Notes: a model not told the origin generated them from the sequence alone. Shown: positions 1 to 7,311, numbered from the stretch's first letter. The stretch: 18,161 nucleotides of DNA from Ruminococcus flavefaciens (GCA_002371825.1 DFHF01000050.1:1-18161), one strand, 5' to 3'. Numbers and translations are program-made.

Positions 1-1
1 G

Positions 2-1381
2 AACTGCCTTGAATGGCTTCCTATATATTTCGGGATTCTTAAAACCGGAGCTCTTGCAGTTCCGCTCAACTTCAGATATACTCCTGATGAGATAAAGTAT
101 TGTCTTGATCTTGCTGAGGTCGATGTTCTCATGTTCGGACCTGAGTTTATCGGACGCATAGAGGAGATCGCTGACGAGATAAGCAAGAATAGACTCCTTT
201 TCTATGTAGGAGAGGGATGTCCCTCATTCAGTGAGCACTATGACAGCCTTGTGGCAAACTGCGTAAGCTCTGCACCTGATATCAAGCTTACTGATGACGA
301 TTATGCAGCAATTTATTTCTCTTCAGGAACTACCGGCTTCCCGAAGGCTATTCTTCATAAGCATCGCAGTCTTATGCATTCTGCCAAGGTTGAACAGAAT
401 CATCATGGTCAGACCCGTGACGATATTTTCCTTTGCATACCGCCTCTTTATCATACCGGCGCAAAAATGCACTGGTTCGGCAGCCTTTATTCCGGAAGCA
501 AAGCCGTACTTCTCAAGGGAATAAAGCCTAAGGCTATACTTGAAACTGTTCACTATGAGGGATGTACTATCGTATGGCTGCTTGTTCCGTGGGCACAGGA
601 TATCCTTGATGCAATTGACAGAGGCGATATCGATCTTTCACAGTATGATCTCAGCCGCTGGAGGCTTATGCATATCGGAGCACAGCCTGTTCCGCCTTCA
701 CTTATTTCCCGCTGGAAGAAGGTATTCCCGAATCATCAGTATGATACCAACTATGGACTCAGCGAGTCTATCGGCCCTGGCTGCGTACACCTTGGAGTAG
801 AAAACATACATAAGGTCGGAGCTATCGGCAAGGCAGGATATGGCTGGGAGGTCAAGATCGCTGACGAGAACGGCAATGCTGTTGAACGTGGACAGGTCGG
901 TGAGCTCTATGTAAAGGGCCCCGGTGTAATGACCTGTTACTACAGAGATGAAAAAGCAACAGCTGAAACACTGAAAGACGGATGGCTCCTTACCGGAGAT
1001 ATGGCACAGGAGGATGAGGATGGCTTCATCTACCTTGTAGACCGAAAGAAGGACGTTATCATCAGCGGCGGAGAGAATCTCTATCCTGTTCAGATCGAGG
1101 ACTTCCTCAGATCACATCCGGCAGTAAAGGATGTTGCGGTTATCGGACTTCCTGACAAGCGTCTCGGAGAGATAGCAGCAGCAATAATCTCTATAAAGGA
1201 AGAATGTCAGTGTACAGAAGAGGATATCAACAACTTCTGCCAGAAGCTTCCGAGATATAAGAGACCTCATAAGATCATATTTGCAGATGTACCGAGAAAT
1301 CCCACCGGAAAGATCGAGAAGCCGAAGCTTCGTGAGAAATACTGCGGAGAAAGTCTTGTTGCAACTCAGATAAGAAACTGA
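2..1381 (+). CDS. Acyl-CoA synthetase / AMP-dependent ligase, 5'-truncated by window edge
   Basis: Class I adenylate-forming enzyme that would activate a carboxylic acid to an acyl-adenylate and then to its CoA thioester in the cytoplasm. The frame is open from base 2, and the 43 codons before the first ATG (131) read like normal family sequence (PLNFRYTPDEI), so the real start lies left of the window. In the 459 visible residues I see the phosphate-binding loop YFSSGTTGFPK (about 105-115), YGLSE (251-255), the LLTGD motif (about 329-333) followed by DRKKDVIISGGENLYP, and the C-terminal PTGK with its catalytic lysine at about 437. The C-terminal lid domain is complete. The substrate cannot be read from the sequence; a medium- or long-chain fatty acid or aryl acid is possible. 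It ends in its own terminator, so it is not cotranscribed with the symporter downstream. The family call is firm, the substrate unknown. Confidence 0.93.
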   Translation, partial: NCLEWLPIYFGILKTGALAVPLNFRYTPDEIKYCLDLAEVDVLMFGPEFIGRIEEIADEISKNRLLFYVGEGCPSFSEHYDSLVANCVSSAPDIKLTDDDYAAIYFSSGTTGFPKAILHKHRSLMHSAKVEQNHHGQTRDDIFLCIPPLYHTGAKMHWFGSLYSGSKAVLLKGIKPKAILETVHYEGCTIVWLLVPWAQDILDAIDRGDIDLSQYDLSRWRLMHIGAQPVPPSLISRWKKVFPNHQYDTNYGLSESIGPGCVHLGVENIHKVGAIGKAGYGWEVKIADENGNAVERGQVGELYVKGPGVMTCYYRDEKATAETLKDGWLLTGDMAQEDEDGFIYLVDRKKDVIISGGENLYPVQIEDFLRSHPAVKDVAVIGLPDKRLGEIAAAIISIKEECQCTEEDINNFCQKLPRYKRPHKIIFADVPRNPTGKIEKPKLREKYCGESLVATQIRN

Positions 1382-1390
1382 ATAAAGTTA

Positions 1391-1422
1391 TTAAAGGCTC
1401 AGATAATGAGCCTTTAATTTTT
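1391..1422 (+). terminator. Rho-independent terminator after acyl-CoA synthetase
   Basis: Perfect 10-bp stem TTAAAGGCTC / GAGCCTTTAA with a 7-nt loop, followed directly by five T. It lies 9 bases after the stop codon. Confidence 0.9.
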
Positions 1423-1434
1423 ATCAGATAATTC

Positions 1435-1463
1435 TTGACCGAAAAGAAGAAATATGCTATAAT
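1435..1463 (+). promoter_or_regulatory. Sigma-A promoter of the AGCS symporter gene
   Basis: TTGACC (1435-1440), a 17-bp spacer and a perfect TATAAT (1458-1463). It sits right after the preceding terminator and about 50 bases before the symporter start, so it gives a short leader. Confidence 0.85.
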
Positions 1464-1497
1464 AGGATTTGTTAGAAAATTAACGATGTATGACATA

Positions 1498-1503
1498 AAG
1501 GAG
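1498..1503 (+). promoter_or_regulatory. Ribosome binding site deciding the symporter start
   Basis: AAGGAG lies 8 bases before ATG 1512 but only 2 bases before the in-frame TTG at 1506. This spacing selects the ATG. Confidence 0.8.
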
Positions 1504-1511
1504 CATTGCCA

Positions 1512-2933
1512 ATGGACAGGATCAATTCGATAATAGAACAGATAGACGGTTATGTATGGGGTATCCCGCTTATAGTCCTCATTCTTTTCTGCGGACTTTT
1601 TCTCACAGTAAGAACGGGATTTCTTCAGGTGCGAAAGCTTGGGCTTGCACTTAAGTATATGCTGAAGGACGAGGAGGACGGACATGGTGAGGTATCAAGC
1701 TTTGCCGCACTATGTACTGCACTTTCTGCAACAGTAGGAACCGGAAATATAGTAGGTGTGGCTACAGCTCTTGCAGCCGGCGGGCCCGGAGCCCTTTTCT
1801 GGATGGAGCTTGCCGCATTTTTCGGTATGGCTACAAAATATGCAGAGGGACTTCTTGCGATAAAGTACAGGATAACTGACGGAAATTCCAATATACTTGG
1901 TGGTCCGTTCTACTACATTGAAAACGGACTGGGAAAGAAATTCAAATGGCTGGGAAAAATGTTTGCGGTATTCGGACTGTGTGCCGGCCTTATGGGAATA
2001 GGTACAATAACACAGATAAACGGAATAACCTCTGCGGCAAATAACTTCTTTGATCCTGATTCCACACATACTGTCAGTGTCCTTGGCGGAGAATATACAT
2101 ACACTACTATAATTGCAGGTCTGATAATCACTATTTGTGTAGCGCTTATAACCATAGGCGGACTTCAGCGTATAGCCTCTGTTACACAGGTAATAGTTCC
2201 GCTGATGATAGTCTCATATGTAGCAAGCTGCCTGATAATAATATTCACACATCTTACAGAGATACCGTCTGCGGTTGGTGTAATAATCAGGAATGCGTTC
2301 GGCATCAGGCCTATAGCAGGCGGTGCGGCAGGCTTTTCCGTTATGATGCTTTCAATGAGAAACGGAGTTGCAAGAGGAATCTTTTCAAATGAAGCCGGAC
2401 TTGGTTCAGCACCGATAGCCGCAGCAGCTGCCCGTACAAAAGAACCTGTACGTCAGGGACTTGTAACAATGACAGGTACATTCATAGATACCATAATCGT
2501 CTGTACAATGACTGGCTTATCGATCGTTATGGCCGGCAGCTATGATAAGGGTCTTGAAGGAGTTGCTATAACAACAGATGCCTTTGGATACGGACTTCCG
2601 TTCCCGGCAAAAGTTTCTTCGTTCATACTGATGGCTTGTCTGACCGTATTTGCTTTCACGACAATACTCGGATGGAATTATTACTCGGAGCGCTGTCTTT
2701 CATATCTGACAGGTTCAAATAAGAGAGTTGCGGTAATTTACAGATATGTATATGTAGCAGCTGTTTTTGTGGGACCGTTCCTTACAGTTGAAGCAGTATG
2801 GAATCTTGCGGACATATTCAACGGACTTATGGCAATACCGAATGTCATAGCGATAATATTTCTCTCCGGAGTAGTTGCTTCTGAGACGAAAGACTTTATC
2901 AGGAGATACAAAGGCGGAGAGATAAGATCATAA
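1512..2933 (+). CDS. Sodium:alanine/glycine symporter, AGCS family
   Basis: Polytopic inner-membrane carrier of 473 residues, the usual length for the AGCS (AlsT/DagA-like) family, which imports alanine, glycine or glutamine with Na+ (or H+). It opens with a membrane segment (GIPLIVLILFCGLFL), then the family signature around residues 70-110 (LSATVGTGNIVGVATALAAG, then GPGALFWMELAAFFGMATKYAE). A conserved GIFSNEAGLGSAPIAAA stretch and several further hydrophobic segments follow. The start is ATG 1512, because its spacing to AAGGAG is normal; TTG 1506 is too close. The gene is monocistronic: it has its own consensus promoter and a strong terminator 12 bases after the stop. Which amino acid it carries cannot be told from the sequence. 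Confidence 0.95.
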   Translation: MDRINSIIEQIDGYVWGIPLIVLILFCGLFLTVRTGFLQVRKLGLALKYMLKDEEDGHGEVSSFAALCTALSATVGTGNIVGVATALAAGGPGALFWMELAAFFGMATKYAEGLLAIKYRITDGNSNILGGPFYYIENGLGKKFKWLGKMFAVFGLCAGLMGIGTITQINGITSAANNFFDPDSTHTVSVLGGEYTYTTIIAGLIITICVALITIGGLQRIASVTQVIVPLMIVSYVASCLIIIFTHLTEIPSAVGVIIRNAFGIRPIAGGAAGFSVMMLSMRNGVARGIFSNEAGLGSAPIAAAAARTKEPVRQGLVTMTGTFIDTIIVCTMTGLSIVMAGSYDKGLEGVAITTDAFGYGLPFPAKVSSFILMACLTVFAFTTILGWNYYSERCLSYLTGSNKRVAVIYRYVYVAAVFVGPFLTVEAVWNLADIFNGLMAIPNVIAIIFLSGVVASETKDFIRRYKGGEIRS

Positions 2934-2945
2934 TATCCAGAACAA

Positions 2946-2976
2946 AGCCTGAGAGGAAAAAGCTCTCAGGCTTTTT
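2946..2976 (+). terminator. Rho-independent terminator after AGCS symporter
   Basis: 10-bp perfect stem AGCCTGAGAG / CTCTCAGGCT with a 7-nt loop, then a run of T (2972-2976). Confidence 0.9.
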
Positions 2977-2983
2977 GTAATAT

Positions 2984-3012
2984 ATCAGTCCCCTGATGAA
3001 TAGACTTATTCA
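2984..3012 (+). promoter_or_regulatory. Two short dyads before the SleC-like operon
   Basis: ATCAG-4-CTGAT (2984-2997) and TGAATA-4-TATTCA (2997-3012) abut each other and the ribosome binding site. No convincing sigma-A -10/-35 pair is seen in the roughly 50 bases between the previous terminator and the start. Transcription may therefore use another sigma factor or read-through, with the dyads as a possible operator. This is inference from symmetry only. Confidence 0.3.
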
Positions 3013-3018
3013 AGGAGG
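3012..3018 (+). promoter_or_regulatory. Ribosome binding site deciding a GTG start
   Basis: Perfect AAGGAGG lies 7 bases before GTG 3026. The upstream in-frame ATG at 2996 has no ribosome binding site and would place this motif inside the coding region. Confidence 0.8.
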
Positions 3019-3025
3019 CGATAGC

Positions 3026-3754
3026 GTGGACAAAAATGAGCTTGAAAAATACAAAAAGGAAATGATGAATATGTATGGCAGGAGCACATCGAAAGATAGT
3101 AGTACTGCTCACCAGATACAGGAGAATACAGATGATCTTCAGCCTGCGATAGAAGCAGTTGACAGTGAAGCAGAGGATGACAGTGCATATCATCCATTTC
3201 CTGAAAATGACAGGGATCTCACTGATGAGACAGAGGATGAGTACAACAGCAAATACCCTGATCCTGATCTGTCTGAATTCAATATAGAAGACATAGAAGC
3301 AGATGAGGAAAAAACAAGTCCTCCGGAATATTTTTCCGAAGAAAGTCTTGGAGATTCAAAAGGCTACATCCTTGTAAATGTAAGAACAGGTGATGAATCA
3401 TCGGCAGTAGAAGGAGCCTCGGTAATGGTCACAGCTATAGTTGAAGGGAAAAGAGTGATGTTAGCTTCAGGAATTACAGACCAGAGCGGAACGACCAAGA
3501 AATTTGAGGTGCCTGCTCCGGACCTCAGTCACTCCCAGGGTCCCGGGTCATCTACACGTCCTTATAATCTTTTTGATGTCAGTGTAACAGCTGAGGGATT
3601 TTTTAATGCAAGGAGTGTTGATGTTCCGGTATTTTCGGGAATAACATCTGTACAGAATTTCAGCATGATACCTGTGCCACTGATGATGGAGGCGGGTTCC
3701 GAGACAGTGACCACATACAATCAGGAGCCGTCATTTGGTGAAAATGGAGGATGA
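3026..3754 (+). CDS. Acidic protein with C-terminal transthyretin-like domain, SleC-type N-terminal piece
   Basis: 242 residues from GTG 3026. Residues 1-110 are very rich in D, E and S, low in hydrophobics and probably disordered. Residues about 113-218 form a beta-rich carboxypeptidase-regulatory/transthyretin-like domain (GYILVNVRTG, EGASVMVTAIVEG, GITDQSGTTKKFEVPAP, RPYNLFDVSVTAEGFF, VPVFSGITSVQNFSMIPVP). From memory, this domain resembles the N-terminal pro-region of clostridial SleC-type cortex-lytic enzymes; here it is a separate gene directly ahead of the SpoIID/peptidoglycan-binding part, with only three bases between stop and next start. No signal peptide or membrane segment is visible. 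The likely role is a partner, scaffold or inhibitor of the lytic protein encoded downstream, which is inference. The ORF is real given its ribosome binding site, operon spacing and conserved-looking domain. Confidence 0.8.
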   Translation: MDKNELEKYKKEMMNMYGRSTSKDSSTAHQIQENTDDLQPAIEAVDSEAEDDSAYHPFPENDRDLTDETEDEYNSKYPDPDLSEFNIEDIEADEEKTSPPEYFSEESLGDSKGYILVNVRTGDESSAVEGASVMVTAIVEGKRVMLASGITDQSGTTKKFEVPAPDLSHSQGPGSSTRPYNLFDVSVTAEGFFNARSVDVPVFSGITSVQNFSMIPVPLMMEAGSETVTTYNQEPSFGENGG

Positions 3755-3757
3755 TCT

Positions 3758-5152
3758 ATGCTGACAGGAACACCGTTTATACCTGAAACAATAACCGTTC
3801 ATCTTGGAACACCTGATTCTGCTGCTCCTAACGTTACACTTGATTTTGCGTCATATGTAAAGAATGTAGCTTCCAGCGAGATTTTTCCTACATGGCCGGA
3901 AAACGCACTCAGAGCCAATATCTATGCCATAATCTCATTTGCCTTGAATCGCATATATACCGAGTGGTACAGATCGAGGGGATATGATTTTGATATAACT
4001 GCAACAACGCAATACGATCAGAAATTCATAAATGGCCGTGAGTACTTTCAGAATATCAGTTATCTTGTTGATGAGCTGTTCAATGATTATGTAAGACGAC
4101 AGGGAACTGTGGAGCCGCTTTTCACATCCTTCTGCAACGGTACTACCACCACCTGCAGCGGTCTTTCCCAATGGGGCACAGTTGCACTGGCAAATCGTGG
4201 TTTAACGCCATATGAGATACTTCAATATTACTATGGCGATAATATTGAGATAGTGAAGAATGCTCCTGTTAAAACAGCCATGCCCTCTTATCCGGGAATA
4301 GAGCTGAGGCTTGGTTCAGCCGGAAATGACGTTCGTTCTCTACAGATATATCTCAACCGTATCTCCGGAAATTACCCGGCCATCCCGAAGATACAGGCAG
4401 CTGACGGAATTTTCGATCAGGCTACAGAAGATGCTGTGAGAGTATTTCAGAACGTTTTCGGCCTTGCGGTAACTGGGATAGTAGATCAGGCAACATGGTA
4501 CAGGATAACCTACATTTATACCAGTGTGAAGCATATTGCTGAACTGAATTCAGAGGGAGTCCGTTGGGACGAGATAGAAAACCGCTATACAGAGGATCTC
4601 AAGATTGGAATGCAAAGCGTGGAGGTAAGTGTCCTGCAATATTATCTTGCGGTGATAGGAGCATACTATGCAGCAGTTGAACCTGTTGAGATAACAGGAT
4701 ATTTCGGAGAGAAAACCGAGCGCTCAGTGAAATCCTTCCAGAGAGTTTTCGGACTGCCGCAGACCGGAGAAGTTGACAGGGCTACAAGAAATGACTTGTA
4801 CAGGGCATATCAGGGAATAGCAGAATCAGTCCCGCCGAAATATACTGCTGTGGCACTGTATCCCGGGACAGTGCTCAGGGAGGGAGTATCCGGAGAGTCT
4901 GTCCGGCTGATACAGGAGTATCTGACATATATCAACCGGACCTACAGCAATATCCCTGCTGTAAATAATACAGGATACTTCGGCCCGCTGACAAGACAGT
5001 CAGTAACGGCTTTTCAGAGAGCCTTCGGAATTGATCCCACAGGTATAGTGGGAGCTGTCACATGGGATAAGATAGCGGAGATATACTCCGACCTGCGCTA
5101 TGGATTTGACAAGAGACCGTATCAGAGTCCCGGCTACACAATAACAGGCTGA
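3758..5152 (+). CDS. SpoIID-like (SleC-type) lytic transglycosylase with three peptidoglycan-binding domains
   Basis: 464 residues. Residues about 8-168 match the SpoIID/LytB fold: YVKNVASSEIFPTWPENALRA carries the expected catalytic glutamate (E41), followed by NIYAIISFALNRIYTEWY, YDFDITATTQYDQ, and a closing CSGLSQWGTVALANRG / PYEILQYYYG block that corresponds to the G-[MV]-SQ-[YW]-G region of SpoIID. Three peptidoglycan-binding (PF01471-type) repeats follow at about 180-255, 280-352 and 368-446, each with a G-F/YFG..T..AV..FQ..FGL..TG..D..T pattern. SpoIID-type enzymes cleave glycan strands of peptidoglycan lacking stem peptides; SleC does this to spore cortex. No signal peptide is visible, as for proteins packaged in the mother cell or released by other means. 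The start ATG 3758 has GGAGG 7 bases upstream. The fold call is firm; a role in spores or in vegetative walls is open. Confidence 0.88.
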   Translation: MLTGTPFIPETITVHLGTPDSAAPNVTLDFASYVKNVASSEIFPTWPENALRANIYAIISFALNRIYTEWYRSRGYDFDITATTQYDQKFINGREYFQNISYLVDELFNDYVRRQGTVEPLFTSFCNGTTTTCSGLSQWGTVALANRGLTPYEILQYYYGDNIEIVKNAPVKTAMPSYPGIELRLGSAGNDVRSLQIYLNRISGNYPAIPKIQAADGIFDQATEDAVRVFQNVFGLAVTGIVDQATWYRITYIYTSVKHIAELNSEGVRWDEIENRYTEDLKIGMQSVEVSVLQYYLAVIGAYYAAVEPVEITGYFGEKTERSVKSFQRVFGLPQTGEVDRATRNDLYRAYQGIAESVPPKYTAVALYPGTVLREGVSGESVRLIQEYLTYINRTYSNIPAVNNTGYFGPLTRQSVTAFQRAFGIDPTGIVGAVTWDKIAEIYSDLRYGFDKRPYQSPGYTITG

Positions 5153-5163
5153 GGAGGGAGAAA

Positions 5164-5682
5164 ATGGCATACACAAATGCACAGAAAAAGCAGCATATCT
5201 ATGAGCTACAGACCTATCTTTATGCGATATCGCTTTTCAATGACAAGATACCACAGGTCATACCTGACGGGGTATATGACAGCGATACATCCATAGCTGT
5301 CAGGGCTTTTCAGAGGGAGTACGGGCTTCCTGAGACCGGTAATACTGATACTGCCACATGGAACAAAATAGTCAACGTATACAGAGCATATCAGCATTCA
5401 GCACCTGTCCCGTACAAGGTTTTCCCGTCAGCAGGATATGTATGCGGTAAAGGAGACAAAGGCGGGCTTGTGTATATAATACAGGCTATGCTTGATGAAA
5501 TAGGGGAGAGTTACGATAACTTCCCTGTTCCGGAAGTATGCGGAAGGTATAACGAAAGCACAGCGGAAGCAGTAAAGCTTTTTCAGAAAAAAGTGGGACT
5601 GCCTCAGAGCGGAAAGGTCGACAGCGGTACATGGAATATGCTTGTACACTGCTGCGAACATATCAACAGGACGAACCACTGA
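5164..5682 (+). CDS. Small protein of two tandem peptidoglycan-binding domains
   Basis: 172 residues made almost entirely of two PF01471-like repeats, at about 10-73 (DGVYDSDTSIAVRAFQREYGLPETG, TATWNKIV) and about 88-166 (CGRYNESTAEAVKLFQKKVGLPQSG, SGTWNMLV). The start ATG 5164 has AGGAGGG 5 bases upstream, and that ribosome binding site overlaps the stop region of the previous gene, so it is the third gene of the operon and translationally close-coupled. It has no catalytic domain, signal peptide or membrane segment. It probably adds wall-binding valency to the SpoIID-like protein or is a separate wall-bound adaptor, which is inference. Cysteines at 94, 126, 163 and 164 lie only in the second half. 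Confidence 0.85.
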   Translation: MAYTNAQKKQHIYELQTYLYAISLFNDKIPQVIPDGVYDSDTSIAVRAFQREYGLPETGNTDTATWNKIVNVYRAYQHSAPVPYKVFPSAGYVCGKGDKGGLVYIIQAMLDEIGESYDNFPVPEVCGRYNESTAEAVKLFQKKVGLPQSGKVDSGTWNMLVHCCEHINRTNH

Positions 5683-5688
5683 AATGCA

Positions 5689-5721
5689 AAACGGACTCTT
5701 CGTTTAAGGAAGAGTCCGTTT
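5689..5721. terminator. Bidirectional terminator between convergent genes
   Basis: 12-bp perfect stem AAACGGACTCTT / AAGAGTCCGTTT with a 9-nt loop, between the stop of the small peptidoglycan-binding gene (+) and the stop of htrA (-). On the minus strand the stem runs into TTTT and then ATTT. On the plus strand the T tract is short, so it is stronger for htrA. Confidence 0.75.
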
Positions 5722-5759
5722 GCTTATATAAAGAAAGGAGAATGAATGAAAAAGCGGGA

Positions 5760-7082
5760 TCAGTTTTTCTCAGTTACTTCATCAAGTGTGACCTCGATAT
5801 CTCTTTCTGAGCCTTCTCTTACAACAGTAAGAACTACAGTCTCACCGGCAGTGTGCTTGTTTTTGACAGCATTGAGTTCAGTAGCAGTCTTGACTTCAGT
5901 ACCGTCAACAGCAGTTATGACGTCACCTGTCTTCAGACCTGCTTTGTCGGCAGCACTGTGCTCAGAAACTGTTGTAACGTAAACACCTACAGGGAGGTTA
6001 TACATCTGTGAGACAGTTTCGGTGACATCCTGACAGCTTATGCCAAGCTGAGGCTTTCCGGTCACGAAACCGAATTCAATAATATCGTCAATTATCCTGG
6101 AGGCAGCATTAGAAGGGATAGCAAATCCGATTCCCTCGATAGAAGCCTCTCCGGAGTAGGAACTGCTCATTTTTGAAGAGTTGATGCCGATGACCTGACC
6201 GTATTTATTGATGAGAGGGCCGCCGGAGTTTCCTGAGTTGATAGCAGCATCTGTCTGGAGGAGATCCATTGACTGGTCATTTATGGAGATCTGTCTGTCC
6301 TTGCCTGAGATTATACCTCTTGTGACGGTATTCATAAGGTCAAAGCCGAGAGGATTTCCGATAGCAACAACGTCCTCGCCAAGTCTGAGGCTGTCGCTGT
6401 CACCGAATTCAGCGGCATCAAGACCTTCGGCGTCGATTTTAAGTACAGCGATATCGCAGTCTGTATCATATCCAATGACTTTTGCATCATAGCTTTTTCC
6501 GTCATTGAGGAGGACAGATATCTCATCTGAAAGACCGGCACCGTATTCATTGTCATAAATAACATGGGCATTGGTAACGATGTATCCGTCAGAAGTTATG
6601 ATAACACCTGTACCTGTAGCGGAAGCAGATGAGGTAGAAGGTGTGCTGCCGTATCCGAAATAGTAGCTGCCGTTCTGTCTTGTATATGTGAATTTGGATT
6701 CAATTCCCACAACAGAAGGAAGGACCTTGTCAACGATCTGTTCTGTAGTAAGGGCATTACCTGTATTGTCTGAGGGCTCGATAAGGCTGATAGTCTCAGC
6801 AGTAAGTGAGTTCTTTGACTTAGCGGAGCTTACTTCGGCGACTTCTTCGGAAGAGCTCTGGGAGTTTTCGTATTCGGGAGCAAACTCACGGTAAGCAGCG
6901 ATCGAGCCGCCTGATACAAGAGTCATTGCCATAAGGAAGGCAGTGATCTTAGCGCCGATATGCTTTTTGGTTACGGGAGCTTTTTTAACTGGATCTGTCT
7001 CAAACACATAGGGATTTGACTCAAAGTGAAGAGCCTCGTTATTGAAGTTGTACTCGTTATTTTCATTTTTATTGTTCATCAT
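5760..7082 (-). CDS. HtrA/DegP-family membrane-anchored serine protease with PDZ domain
   Basis: 440 residues from ATG 7082. An Asn-rich cytoplasmic N-terminus (1-40) precedes one membrane segment (about 42-63, AKITAFLMAMTLVSGGSIAAY). A Ser-rich linker leads to a trypsin-like domain with triad residues H173 (TNAHVI), D210 (DCDIAVLKI) and S286 (INSGNSGGPL). A PDZ domain lies at about 340-435 (QLGISCQDV, ADKAGLKTGDVITAVDG). Such enzymes degrade or refold damaged proteins outside the membrane and usually respond to envelope stress. A GTG at 7091 is also in frame but sits only three bases after AAAAGGAA, so ATG 7082 (about 10 bases spacing) is preferred; this choice is not certain. Its upstream region carries repeats that may bind a regulator. 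It is convergent with the SleC-like operon and downstream of, but separated by a terminator from, the GH5 gene. Confidence 0.95.
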   Translation of the reverse strand: MMNNKNENNEYNFNNEALHFESNPYVFETDPVKKAPVTKKHIGAKITAFLMAMTLVSGGSIAAYREFAPEYENSQSSSEEVAEVSSAKSKNSLTAETISLIEPSDNTGNALTTEQIVDKVLPSVVGIESKFTYTRQNGSYYFGYGSTPSTSSASATGTGVIITSDGYIVTNAHVIYDNEYGAGLSDEISVLLNDGKSYDAKVIGYDTDCDIAVLKIDAEGLDAAEFGDSDSLRLGEDVVAIGNPLGFDLMNTVTRGIISGKDRQISINDQSMDLLQTDAAINSGNSGGPLINKYGQVIGINSSKMSSSYSGEASIEGIGFAIPSNAASRIIDDIIEFGFVTGKPQLGISCQDVTETVSQMYNLPVGVYVTTVSEHSAADKAGLKTGDVITAVDGTEVKTATELNAVKNKHTAGETVVLTVVREGSERDIEVTLDEVTEKN

Positions 7083-7138
7083 AATATTCACGTTCCTTTT
7101 CAGATTTTCCTGAGTTCCTTTCCTCAGGCTATGGTCAT

Positions 7139-7167
7139 ATTATAGACGTGGAATGTGAAATAGATTT
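7139..7167 (-). promoter_or_regulatory. Candidate htrA promoter with weak -35
   Basis: Perfect minus-strand TATAAT at 7144-7139. With a 17-bp spacer the -35 position reads AAATCT, which is far from consensus. A conserved repeat (7150-7162) lies within the spacer. This is the arrangement expected of an activator-dependent promoter. Confidence 0.55.
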
Positions 7168-7245
7168 GCGGTTGATGTATAAATTTGTGAATTATTCAGT
7201 GAATAATTTTTCACTTAACTGAACGGAATGTGAAATAATGTGAAA
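7150..7245. repeat. Three AATGTGAAA repeats upstream of htrA
   Basis: AATGTGAAA occurs at 7152-7160, 7227-7235 and 7237-7245 (TTTCACATT on the coding strand of htrA). The last two are in tandem with a 10-bp period. GGAATGTGAAATA is repeated exactly at 7150-7162 and 7225-7237. The one-helical-turn spacing and position suggest binding sites for a response regulator or similar dimer; which one is unknown. Confidence 0.6.
7190..7208. promoter_or_regulatory. 19-bp palindrome upstream of htrA
   Basis: AATTATTCA-G-TGAATAATT, perfect 9-bp arms around one base, between the proximal and distal AATGTGAAA repeats. It is probably an operator, as it lies upstream of the predicted promoter and would not be transcribed with htrA. 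Confidence 0.45.
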
Positions 7246-7278
7246 ACGGTGTCAATATGAGAAACACAGTGCTGTCAC

Positions 7279-7311
7279 AAAAATACCGCTGTATGAAAAC
7301 ATACAGCGGTA
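7279..7311 (-). terminator. Rho-independent terminator after GH5 gene
   Basis: 12-bp perfect stem TACCGCTGTATG / CATACAGCGGTA with a 4-nt loop. Read on the minus strand it is followed by TTTTT. It lies 6 bases beyond the GH5 stop. Confidence 0.92.

Noticed and set aside
1506..1511. TTG start for the AGCS symporter
   Set aside because: It is only two bases after AAGGAG; ATG 1512 has normal spacing.
5746..5982. 78-codon plus-strand frame with good ribosome binding site
   Set aside because: It runs entirely antisense through the htrA coding end, and its composition is that of a shadow frame; kept only as a low-interest start-signal finding.
7083..7091. GTG start for htrA three codons upstream
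   Set aside because: The purine-rich motif is only about three bases away. Not excluded, but ATG 7082 fits better; the effect is three residues.
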